Shown here in pieces: positions 45,601 through 56,600 of a stretch of 64,000 bases of DNA (position 1 is the first letter of the stretch; every line of letters starts with the position of its first letter). Where the stretch lies: NCBI RefSeq assembly GCF_000835495.1, contig NW_015622547.1, forward strand, positions 1,736,001 through 1,800,000, read 5' to 3'. The translations under genes were made by a program, and so were the position numbers. The notes below the pieces were generated by a model, which saw only the letters and a program-made list of their open reading frames with translations, was not told the origin of the DNA and ran no database searches. The DNA is from Cladophialophora immunda. Lineage: Eukaryota > Ascomycota > Eurotiomycetes > Chaetothyriales > Herpotrichiellaceae.

Positions 45601-46368
45601 CCCCCCCTGCTCGGGCCCCGGTCCATGTCCAAGCCATAGGGCTAACCGTTCAAATGCGTAGCTCTCTGGGTCCCATCTCTGATCTGAGAGAGACTTTGGC
45701 TCATCTGAAAGCGACAGGGCCCCTGCTTTCGGTAAGACCCTTCTTGTTCCCTTGGCTAGCTCATCACGCTGGTACAGATATTCCAAACGACTATATCTCA
45801 CGATTTCGCCCCCCCAATTCTGCCAGCCTGAGATCACAACTTTCACAGACATCCTCTCGACACCTCTTCTTCCCTCTACTGCCTTGGGTCCTTCGGACCT
45901 CGTCGTCGGTGCTCAGTCTCAGTCTGCCTGAGGCCAACACCCAACATCCAACACAACCAAGCATCCACCCCGAGACAACCTCGAACGTGCCCGTTCGGCA
46001 TCGTGCCTCCCCCCTTCCCGCGCTCACCCCCCATCTTTACTCCTTGCAGTATTGATCGGCACTTTCTCAGCAAGCCTCACGAGCTCGCTCTTTGTTTGTT
46101 AGAAAGAGAGAAGAAAAACGCCCGCCCGGCCCCAAGAGCATCTAGGCCTTGGGAATTCGTATTCGTCGGCGCTTTATCGATATCGCTTCCGGAGCCTCAA
46201 GAGACCTAGAACACCCGCATTCACGCGCCTCCCTCGGCCCCTGGTCGCGCAATCCTAACAAAAATCCCATCTCGGCCCATAAGCCGTCACGGTTATCACC
46301 CAAGTCCATATACTCTCATCTTTCCCCAGCTCATGCGGTCGCATTGAACTTGAGTTCTCTCTCTGACA

Positions 46369-48833
46369 ATGCTCGCCCTCGAGCATTCTCGTCGTCAGCA
46401 GTTTGACCCAGGATACGACTTCGAGCAAAGCATTCAAGCACCCTTTCCCGGCCTCACCATGGACGCCTACGACTCGGCCGACCCCATGATCAACTTCCAC
46501 CCTCTCCCATACTCGTTCTTTGACAACCCGTCCATGTTTGCGACAGCTCCCATGCAATCCCTCAAGCAAGAGATGCCGCCATTCCAGGATCTCCCCCCAG
46601 CTCTGATTTCCTCGGGTTCCGCAGCATCGATCCCCAGCGCTTCGTCCTCCACGGTCGGCTCTCCATACTCGGGGCCCTCCCATACCGTCTCAAGTCAAGA
46701 TGGCTTCGACCGCACAGCTTCTTCATTTGGTTTGGGTGTCATGCCAGCTATCGTCAACCACGAGGCCTTTTCACAAGATATCCTGGGAACCTCCATGGAA
46801 GCCGAGCTGTCATTGGGGAGCCATGAGAAGCTCCCCGACAGTTTTGTGGGTGAGTGTGCAGATCTTTCCTCTTCTCATCCGCGACCACAGACCGGTGCCA
46901 TTTTCAAAGCCCAATCCGTGCAGCCACTTTCATCATCTATTATTGCTTCGCCCGAGTCATTGTCCATCCATACTTTCTTTGATCAAGGCGTGTCCACCGC
47001 GCCTTCGGTTGCTTCCCATTCGGGCTTTTCCACTGCTACCCAGTCCCCTTCATCCGAGCAGACTCGGTCAACACCGACCTTCAAGTCACCCACCACACCT
47101 GCTTCAGCATGTTCCAGGCAATTTTCCGTTGTTTCTCCCATCAAAGCGCGAAGCTTTCCCCCAACCTCGCGCTCACAAACAGCTCCCGTTTTCCACCCTC
47201 ATATGCTCTCTCATGACGCGCCAGCCGCATCGCAGCAACAGCAACATCATCGGAGCCGCTTTCAGTCTCATTTCTTTGCCCAAAGCAGCGGCAACTTCAT
47301 GCCCCCGCTGGAAACATCCTGTTCGTCTCTTCTGCCTGTCTTTCCTTACCCTTTTGCTCATGTCCTTGTTCTGTTCTTGCTTTCGGTGCCATGATTGCGC
47401 TCATCGGTTTGCTTCGACCTCAGGCGACATCCTGCTAACGAGCCTCGTTCACAGATCCGTCCTTGATCCACGCTTCCAGATCGTATGGCGACACGGTGTT
47501 CGCTGAACACGGGGTTTTCGCACCTAGCTTGCACTCTTACACCACCACCTCTCCTTCTGGCTCCCCAGCCCCATCACCTCAGCCATACGCCGCCTATCCC
47601 CCAGCCCAATTTTCAGAGCCCCTCACCAACACCAACTACTATCAACAGCCGCATTACATGAGCCGACGACCTTCCCTAGCTTCCTATGTATCTGGAGTAT
47701 CCCATCCAAGCCCAACCTCGGAAATCGATGATGATGGCCGAGACAAGGGCCGATGCCCGCATCCTGAGTGCGGCAAAGTCTTCAAGGATCTCAAGGCTCA
47801 CATGTTGACCCACCAAGCCGAGCGGCCAGAGAAGTGCCCGATCCTGACCTGCGAATACAACCAGAAAGGGTTCGCCCGCAAGTACGACAAGAATCGACAC
47901 ACCTTAACCCACTACAAAGGCACCATGGTTTGCGGGTTCTGCCCCGGATCAGGCACTCCGGCTGAAAAGAGCTTTAACCGAGCCGACGTCTTTAAGCGCC
48001 ACCTGACATCTGTCCACGGCGTCGAGCAGACACCACCTAACAGCCGAAAGCGCAGCCCATCGGCAAGCAACCGAAAGCTCTCTAGCTACTGTCAAGATGC
48101 CACAGGCAAGTGCTCTACTTGTTCAGCCACATTCAACAACGCCCAAGACTTCTATGAGCACCTTGACGATTGCGTGCTGCGTGTGGTGCAGCAAGAAGAG
48201 CCTTCCGAGGCGGTGAACGTTCAGCATCTCTCCCAAATTAACAACGACAAGGACGTCCAGGAGACCCTGGACCGTCACATGATCAAGACTGAGGATGCCC
48301 CGTCCAGCTTCGATGATGAAGATGATGAGGACGAAGACGAAGACGACGAAGACGATGAGGAAGATGACCCGTCATTTAACAGTCGGTCTGGCAAAGGCGC
48401 ACTGAAGTCCAACAAAGCCCCGGCATCGTCGCGAGCAATCATCGGTGGCGGTGTCTCGAAGCCTGGCAAGTCTTCGAAGAAAGGCATGACATGGTCCAAA
48501 GGCGGAGTGGCTCTTGTCGGTAAGGGGCGCAAGAAGAGAAGACACTACCCACCGTCCTGGGGCATGTCCGCCGAGAAGATGCGCATGAAGAAGCGCGTGC
48601 TTTGTGTATATGACGGCCAGCGGCGCCTGTGGAAGGATGACATGATGCTCCACAACGAATTCGAGGTGCGGATGACTCTGCCCGATGGCAAGAGCTATGT
48701 CACCGACCTCGATGTCGAGACTCTCAAACGAGCTGAGGCCTTCCACAGCGCCACAGCGGAAGAGAAGGGTCCCTGGATCCCGACCACCGAGGATGAGAGT
48801 CACGCTTTCGACCTCAATGCTCTCATGGCTTAA
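46369..48833 (+). CDS. C2H2 zinc-finger transcription factor
   Basis: Nuclear regulator of 776 residues, exons 46369-47320 and 47455-48833. The 134-nt intron begins GTTCGT, has a GCTAACG branch site and ends CACAG. The first half is Ser/Pro/Thr/Gln-rich, typical of an activation region. Fingers follow: a short one, CPHPECGKVFKDLKAHMLTH, at about 418-437 with only nine residues between second Cys and first His; CPILTCEYNQKGFARKYDKN ending RHTLTH at about 444-469; CGFCPGSG with FNRADVFKRHLTSVH at about 477-507; and a CSTCSATFNNAQDFYEHLDD unit near 540. A strongly acidic Asp/Glu run and basic Lys-rich segments come next. The last 100 residues (PPSWGMSAEKMRMKKRVLCV) are conserved-looking. Target genes are unknown. 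Confidence 0.88.
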
Positions 48834-49701
48834 TTCACGTGCTGTTGACCTTTTTCTGTATTAATGGCGTGTTTTGAGCGATTTGGATATGGACAAGTTG
48901 ATCTCGAGAATCCTTGCCAATGGAGAGATCCTTATTCTGTTGTTTACCCTTTTAATCTTTTGAGATCATGGACGCTCTCAATGAGCATGCAGCGATGCAA
49001 ATGTGGACATGAAATTTCTGCCAGGTTGAAGCAGCCCTGAAAAAAAGTTGGCAATGCTTCTGATGAACACATGGGAATTTGGGAAACCACCTCGTGGATA
49101 TGGGAATGATTTTGATTATGTGAAGGAGACGGCCTCGGACTCCAGCAAGAGATACCCCATCACTTGGAGCTCCCTGAGGTTCACGAAAAGCTTGTGTACG
49201 ATAGATACCTTGAAAGGGTGAACCAGGAAGCGCTGAGCGCTACAGTATTGCAATGAAGGAGATTTCATTGACCTTCCAACTATTCGAAACCTGTTTCTTG
49301 CGTTGTACCCCGAGAACTGTCCATGGCCATAGTACAGGGTGAATCTTTGGTGGAGGGCTGCTTGGGGTGCCCCTCGCCACTCCAACTGTTAGGTGCTTGG
49401 GGGATGCCTCAGGCAGTGGCTTTGCCTAGATGGTAGCGAACCAGTTGAGAGCCGTGCCGCGCCAAGCTTTCCGTCATCGAAATGGCGTACCCAGGTAGCC
49501 TGCGACACCCAACCTCAAGTCGTCTCTTCAGACGAAGGAACTCAAAGGCACGACGTCTACCAAGACGTCCTCCTATGGCCAGCTGCCCACTCATTAGTTT
49601 CCCTTCCTTATCACTAGCAGACGCCATATCAGAGGCAGAGTCCAAGCTACAGCTGACCCAACCCTTTGACCTCGGCCGCAAGTGCGGCGCTCACCCACGA
49701 C
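48834..49701. other. Intergenic, nothing recognised
   Basis: 868 bp between two plus-strand genes, containing the zinc-finger gene's 3' flank and the CSN1 promoter. No gene or RNA was found. Confidence 0.4.
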
Positions 49702-51336
49702 ATGGCAAACGATCCTCAACCAGATCCTTACAATTATGGTGTCGTGGTACATGGTACGCGAACTTCTTTTTTCTTCATGTGCCAGTGGCCAGGCTAACGC
49801 CCTCAACCATAGAGGCCCCAAAATTCGATCTTGCCGCGTACATCTCCAACTACAAAGGTTTGTCACTCTGGACTGGCGGCGGACCTTAGTTTGTACTAAT
49901 TCCGTGTCCCATAGGTCGAACCGTGTTCCGGCGACTTCACCTGATTGCATCATGTTCTACGGTCCTGGCAGAGGAGGCCGCCCGAATGGCGGTGCTCGAG
50001 GCGAAGAAAGGTAGCGATGTACGGAACTATCTGGAGTCGTTGGCCCTGCTGGAGCGGGTATCAAAGGGCAGGAACCTAGGCCACTTGCTTGACCCAGCAT
50101 GGGCGTCTCAGCAAGAGAAGAAGAATACAGCCGAAACCGCCCGCCTGGAAAGCGAATTGAAGGGATACAAGAACAATCTGATCAAGGAGAGCATACGAGT
50201 GAGTTGGAAGCACCGATGCTGCGCCGTGGGGGAACATCCACTGACTGTTCTTCCAGATGGGAAACGAAGATCTGGGTACGCATTACTATACCATTGGGGA
50301 CCTGAACAATGCAGTCAAAGCCTACTCCCGCATGCGAGACTACTGCACCACCACTGCTCATATCACTTCCACTGCGTTCCGAATCATTGCCGTGGCGATC
50401 GAACAGCGCAATTGGTTGGCTGTCCAGTCTCAGGTACAGAAGGTCAAGAACATTCAACTCAAGCCAGAGGACATGACAAGGAATCAACCGAAAATCCAAG
50501 CGGCCTCGGGTCTTCAGCAAATGTCGAATGGTCACTATCGGGAGGCTGCCAACAGCTTCCTCAGTACTGACCCCAGTTTGGGAGATAATTACAGTGATGT
50601 TTTGACGAGCAACGATGTTGCCGTCTATGGTGGCCTCTGCGCGCTGGCGTCCATGACTCGTTCGGAACTGCAGACCAAAGTGCTAGAAAACAACAGCTTT
50701 CGCAATTTCCTTGAACTAGAGCCTCACATCCGCCGGGCCATCAGTTTCTTCTGTGCAAGCAAATACAGTCAATGTCTGGAAATCCTTGAATCCTATCGGG
50801 CGGATTATCTCCTGGACATCTATTTACAGCCTCTCGTCAGAGACATTTACACGAAAATCCGAACCAAGAGTATCGTTCAATATTTGGAGCCTTTCAGCAA
50901 GGTCACCTTGGCAAGCATGGAGCGGATGTTTGGGAGGGCTGCCCTGTCCAACGGAGCCGCAAACGGAGCCGCCACCGGACCAGATTTCCTCAGTGAGATT
51001 GTTTCTCTGATTCAACAGGGCCGGCTCGGTGCCCGAATAGACATGGAGCAAGGAGTCCTGGAAACCGTCCAACACGATCCGCGTGCTGAGGCCCAGCAGA
51101 CGGCGCTAGACATGGTGGACGCGTTTGTTCGCGAAGCCCGTATGAAACTGATTCGCTTGCAAGTCATCAATGCCGGGCTTGAAGTCAGGCCGCCGCCCAA
51201 GAAGAAATCATGGGGTATGGATCAAGGGGATGGCACATGGGACGAGGGCGATGCAGCTTTCTTAGGCCCGGGAGGCCGAGACATCGTTGGCAACGATTTC
51301 GAAGGAGTGACCTACTCTCAACGCAAAGGCGGATAG
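49702..51336 (+). CDS. COP9 signalosome subunit 1
   Basis: PCI subunit of the complex that removes Nedd8 from cullin-RING ubiquitin ligases. Exons 49702-49753, a 45-nt exon at 49813-49857, 49915-50198 and 50257-51336 give 486 residues. The start MANDPQPDPYNYGVVVHEAP and KFDLAAYISNYKGRTVFRRL join correctly across the two first introns. NEDLGTHYYTIGDLNNAVKA begins the TPR-like helical part. A PCI domain covers about residues 260-420 (SFRNFLELEPHIRRAISFF, then VRDIYTKIRTKSIVQYLEPF and LSEIVSLIQQGRLGARID). The C-terminus RPPPKKKSW with a following acidic stretch is typical of fungal Csn1. One branch site (GTACTAATTCC) is clear. In Aspergillus the complex links light response, development and secondary metabolism. 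Confidence 0.95.
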
Positions 51337-53003
51337 GATCAGTCACGTAAGCGGAAGAGGGCGAATTGAGCAATGAAACGAAAACACGAATCCTGGAGCG
51401 CAATTTCTCCGTCAATCTGGACATGCCTCCAATTCCTACCGACCACCCGGTGACCTGAGCGAGGACAAAATCACCGCATGCTATTGCGCAGCAGAAGCCG
51501 ACATGGCAAGATGATGGCCAATTCCTTTTACCGGAGAAGATCCGCGTCAGGTCGTCGGGTTGCTCCTAGTGGGGTCTTCTTTTTCCGAGGGGGTCTTTTT
51601 GTTGTTGCTCAGATGGAGGGCCTGATACGGCACCGTGGGAGCAGCATGACGGGGATGAGGGAACGGGTCACGAAAGGGCACTAGCATCCATGATGTCAAG
51701 TCCAGGATCCCAGATGTTTGGTGCATTAGCGGCAGGGACGACGATATCACGACTGGGGATTTAGTTTTTGCGAAGCCCGAAAGCTAGGCCATTGAAACTG
51801 GTTGCTGGTTGTGGGATACGGTCCTTCCTTTTCCTTGCTGTCTCTTCCGGTCAACACTCGGTTCCTTGTACCCACGGTCCACCCGCCGTCTTTAGTAGTG
51901 TCTAGGGTGCTCTGTACCGTGTGGGAACTGTTTGCCCATAAGTTGTGACCGGCCAACCCAGATTCGTCGCTGGGAACATTGCACCGAATTGAGCGGCCAA
52001 ACCGTCAGTGCAGCTCCATCGAGCAGGCTTAGTAACCCCGAGAAGGCCGAGTTATCACGTATTACTACTTGTAGGGATTATAATATTGGGCCCCAGTGAA
52101 CGAGATGACTTGCATGGTGTGATGGCGCGCCGTGGAGTTGGAGTTGGAGTGGAGATGAGGCCCAAGGACGAGCCCTCCGATGCCTAGGAGATTGTGGCCC
52201 TGGCGCTGGGGGGGATCCCAAGGTCCTAGAGGTTTGCTCGGAGATAGGTTGTAGTCAGCACTCAGATCCTTGCCCGGTCTCGTCTGTGGCTTGCACGGCT
52301 TTGCCTGCGAGCGCCATTTTCTCCCATTGTTCGGTACTCGTGCGTAGAGGAAGGGAGGGAGACGCAAGGAGCCGTGGTGAGGCCAAGAACTAAGACCGGG
52401 CGGGTTACCTTGAAACTGTCCTCGGTGAATACCTCGTACCTGATTGAGAAACTCGGTACGTCTGACTCGGTTGGCGATCCTCAGTCCCATCGCGGCAAGC
52501 GTGTTGGTAGTGGTGGTAGTGATGGTGGTTGATGGTGGTGTTGCAGAGCTAGGTAGGTTTAACCAAGAGGTACTCCGTGCCTGGGGCATGGTTCCAGCAG
52601 AGCAGGGATCATTGATCCCGCAAACAACTTCTCGAGGAGAGTTGTTCATGCATGACGGGGATCGGATCGACAGGGCGTACGAGTGTGCACCGCCCACGCC
52701 CACACACAGTGAAAAACTCCCGAACCCACTCCCTAGGTACGGTGCTAGGGTGGGCACGTCCTGACTCGTTTAGTATTTATACCGGAGTTGGTTGACTAAG
52801 TGCCAGAGTCACACGGGTCGGAGTTGTGTAGCCGAAGCACGGATGGGGTGGGCGACAAAGTGAGTGAGATCACTTTCCTTGTCCGGCTAGGAAAAATGGG
52901 AAAGAAGTTGTCCAGCCGGTCCCTCCTAGAGGAGGCTACTTGGTTGTACGTACAGCAACTCTTCGGTTAATTAGTAGGTGTAGTTAGGTGTACTTGTTAG
53001 TTG

Positions 53004-53023
53004 GGGCAGGGCAGGGCAGGGCA
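53004..53023 (+). repeat. Four tandem GGGCA units
   Basis: Four perfect GGGCA pentamers, followed at 53031-53042 by a run made almost only of G. Same unit as the array at 8589-8618. Four GGG runs meet the minimal G-quadruplex pattern. Confidence 0.85.
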
Positions 53024-53316
53024 GGACAATGGGGGGGAGGGGATCACGTACCCGCACACCGAGAGAGACTATCGCTCGTTTTGGTTATTGGATGCTGTTA
53101 CGCGAGGCTGCGCCTGCGGCCTTGTGGGCCTGATGGGCCTGATGGACCTGTGTGGCTTGTAACATACTTTTGCCAATAGGGCCCGTCGATGAAGGGGTGA
53201 CTTCACCTGATCGAGCGGAGCGGGATGGTTTGTTTGTGGGCCTTTTTGCCCTTTTTTTTCTGCCCTTTGTTTTTCCCCGGTGCGGGACGAGGTTGACGTC
53301 GTTGTATCCCTCAAAC

Positions 53317-53381
53317 GACGAGTGATGTGCTTTGGTTTGGCGCTGGACCCAGCTTGTTGGGTTCCCTACTCGTACTCCACA
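53317..53381 (+). repeat. Direct repeat copy 1, left of the ATPase gene
   Basis: 65 bases that match 60504-60566 in the same orientation with two single-base gaps and about six mismatches. The shared core includes CAGCTTGTTGG and ACTCGTACTCCACA. The identity, near 88 percent by eye, is far above chance. It lies about 310 bp beyond the stop codon of the large ATPase gene. The element's nature (transposon relic, gene-end duplication) is unknown. Confidence 0.85.
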
Positions 53382-53689
53382 AATCAATCAACTAGTACCT
53401 TCCTGAGCAGTCCCTGAGCGGTCCCAGAGCCTTGCCAAAGCCCTTCGGGATCCCCCTCTGCCTCCTCAATTACAACACCAACCTTTTGTCAACTCTAGAC
53501 TATGGGACGGACCCGTTTGGTTTGGGATGCTGGGGGAATCCAAACCGGGGTCCCCCTCTAATGCACTCGGACTGCTTGGTGCGTTTCTGGCGGAGATGGT
53601 ATTGAACATCGGCGAGTCATTCCGGACAGACACAGCATATCGTTGAATGATGGAAATTACTACACGTCGGCCTAGACAGAGGAAACCCA

Positions 53690-56600
53690 TCATCTCCAAT
53701 CCACCGGCTTCACTTTCCACTTGTCTGTCGTACCGAATTCCAGTCGTCCCTCCCTGAAACGCCAGGGATCGATATAGATTCTGACGCCGATTTTGTCGCT
53801 GAGCAGGTTGTACACGCGGACGATACAGTAGACCCTCGTCCTCTCGCTTTCCTCTTGGGTTCCAAGTTCTCTCATCTGTAGGACCGCGGTCAGCCCCGAT
53901 TTCTTGGGAGGCGATCACCGTTGACAGCACGTGTCATGTGCTTGCAGCGGCATTTCATGAGGATTGGACTCACCAAGTCATATTGATTCGGGCTCATATA
54001 GAACTCAGTCTCACATGGTCCGAGGGTGGTCTTGACCTCGAAGAGCCATTCCAGCGGTGTCTTGAGCCTGTCAGCGTAAAGACATCAAGAGGGCACGCGT
54101 TTGGATTAACATTACCTGTGACAGGTTGTCTGAATCTCGGTACCACGGAGGATACCAGTCCTGGAATACATCGCTCACCGTGGTCCACGAGTCTAAGAAT
54201 TGAAATTCGACACTCTTGCCCTGGTGGCAGAACACAATATCCGCCGTCTCTGGTCCACTGCGCCGGGTTACGTGTCGGTAGGATTCGTGTGCTTGCACAA
54301 GGTATCTGATGTTGCTCTGCCAATTCTGCAGTCCGAACTCATCGCCCAGCATGTGTTTGAGCATTTCGTACACCTGTATATTTAAGGTTAACGACCATGT
54401 TGTACCTTCAAAGGGAGGAGATGTTGAACTCACAAAGAGCTCACCGGCCGCGCCCAATCGGAAATTGCTGAGCCAATCATTACCAAACAGGTTTGGACAG
54501 TCGTTAGGGTCGAGAACCGGGTGGTCAAGCACAAGACCGGCCAAATCTGCGGCCAAGTCGTCAAAGCTACCAGCCTCGTCATTGCGCCGATGAAGCGTGT
54601 TTCCGCTTTTCGACGCTTGTCTGTGGACATGCTCGATCACCTTCCAGTAATCCGGAGCATCGATCTCATGCTGGATCTCTACCGGTAGAGCTCGATATGG
54701 CTGTCGGTGGCTCCCGTGAATAGGGCTCACGACAACGTTTGGTTCGTCATCAGCCAAGTCTGAGGTCTGCGAGGCTATAGGTGCTGGTGCAGGTACTGGT
54801 ATAGGTGCTGGACGGCAGGTTTCTGGCAGCCATGACACTCGTGAGATACCCTCCTCAAGGAGGATGTCGTCTGTGCCGGTGTCCAGCTCATTGATAATTC
54901 GATATATTTGCTTCTCCGCCCTAGAGTCAAAGATGTCGAGGAGCTCCGACGCGATATAGCCTGGGAGTTGCCAGCGCATGCACTGCCTAGTTGCTCTTTC
55001 TTCGGCGGGAAGCGTGATTTCAAGCCTATTGTGTTCGTAGTTTGAGACGAGAGAAGGCCTGGAGGTGGGGACCTCGACTGGTTGTCCGTCTTGCGTGACG
55101 ACAAGGCAGGTCAACATCTCAGAGGAGGTGTGAATGACCGCATTTGCCAGGGCGTCATATAGGAGTCTGCTCTGGTTCGAGAAGAGTGCACTGCGGTGCG
55201 CTATGGCGCAACTGCAGCAAGCATGATCAGCTCCTGTTCCAACCACGAGAAACTCGGGGTTATTACCATGAAATAGGATAGGCACATTCATGAAACCGAG
55301 CCATGAGGGTATAGCTCGGCGTCGAAACAAGCGCCGAGGTCTTCAATTGCACATGTCGTGCGAGGTAGTGGTTGTCCAGACCCAGAAGACGAATCAGATC
55401 GTGCAACGAGTTCACCTGCTCATAGGTGAAGTCAAGCATAACCAGCTTGTCTTTAAACGCACGAGCGTACATTTCGTCGTCAACAATGAAGAATGTTTGT
55501 GACTTCGAACGGAATTCGGTAGCCCCGGAGATGGATCTACAAGGTAAGTAGGCGCATTCGTCGAGTACTTCCATGCTGCTCCTGAATTGCGATCCATTAC
55601 TGCCCCTATCCAGCAATTCCGAAACAGCCAGCATAAGCTTTTGGATGCCGTCGACCGTCTTTGTGTTACTCTTAGCAGCTGTGGCGAGCTGTTTCATCAT
55701 AAACGTTAGAGTGACTGTCTGGACCCCAAGGACTCCTACAAAGAACTCTTGTAACTCTGAATACGTGGCGGCAATTGGAACGTGGTTGCTGATATCCATG
55801 GTGGAATGCCAAACGCAAAATTTCGATTGCAGCCAGTCATTGTTGCGAGGATTATAGATCAGATTCTTTTCCTTGAATGAACGCCTGCAACTGTCAGCAT
55901 GCGCGCATCCATCTCACCGTGAAGTCGACCAACCTGATGGTCTGCCCCTGCTCCAGAGTGGCACTCATGTGAGCGAGATGGTTATACACTTTTGAAACAG
56001 TGGTTTGCAACTCCTCATTAGTCTCATGCCCATGTGAGTCCCTCAAATACTCAAGCTCCTCGATCAAGCATTCCACCGATACGCTTGGGACTTGGAGATG
56101 GGTTTCGAATAGGCCGGAGACCGTGTCCTTCTCATATGCCGAAGTTATCACGAACTTGCGATGGAGGACAATGTGGCTTTCCCATACACATTGATCGATG
56201 GTCCGCCACACATTACCGGTGGGATCCCAAATAAGAGGGTGGTTCTTGAAATCGTCCTAGTGGTTGTCAGCCAGGGTTTCAGTCAATAACTCCCCACGAA
56301 CCTGAATAGTCTTTCGATCCTCTAGAGTTGCTAGATTAGCCATCTCTTTGTAAAGCTGTCCCAGCTTCATTGGCCCGACTGTCGGTGGCTGCCCTGTGGC
56401 AGAGAGTAGTGAAATCGCTCGGCGATAAAACCACAAGTCAAGGCTGTAACGTACACCCAAGTCTCTTAAGGCTGGCCATTCGGAGATCAAATGTTCCTGA
56501 GGATCAGGTAATGACAGTATTGGGAGTCGGTTTTCCACGCCATATTTCCGCGCCACGGACAGAATGTCTCGAGTTGGAAACCAGCTTTTGGAAAGCTCTT

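Larger units (their letters stand above)
39791..46368. other. 6.6-kb gene desert with simple repeats
   Basis: No frame in this stretch shows a recognisable domain or a consistent exon chain. Simple sequence is frequent: (CTG)n at about 41172-41188, GT/GA alternation at about 42129-42168, GAGGAC-type units at about 42661-42698 and CCCACG-type units at about 43540-43575. From about 45400 to 46368 the strand is strongly C/T-rich, consistent with the promoter and a long 5' leader of the zinc-finger gene. Short frames there, such as one starting at 45654, could be upstream ORFs. Confidence 0.45.
51337..53689. other. 2.35-kb intergenic region with G-rich repeats
   Basis: Lies between CSN1 and the 3' end of the large ATPase gene. 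It contains the four-unit GGGCA array (53004-53023), a G-rich run just after it and the first copy of the 63-65-bp direct repeat (53317-53381). A minus-strand frame at 52065-52757 was considered and not accepted. Confidence 0.45.

Noticed and set aside
52065..52757. Minus-strand frame of 230 codons
   Set aside because: Its first codon is not ATG and it has a Thr-repeat stretch and no recognised domain. Likely chance, though a small protein from the ATG at 52649 cannot be excluded.
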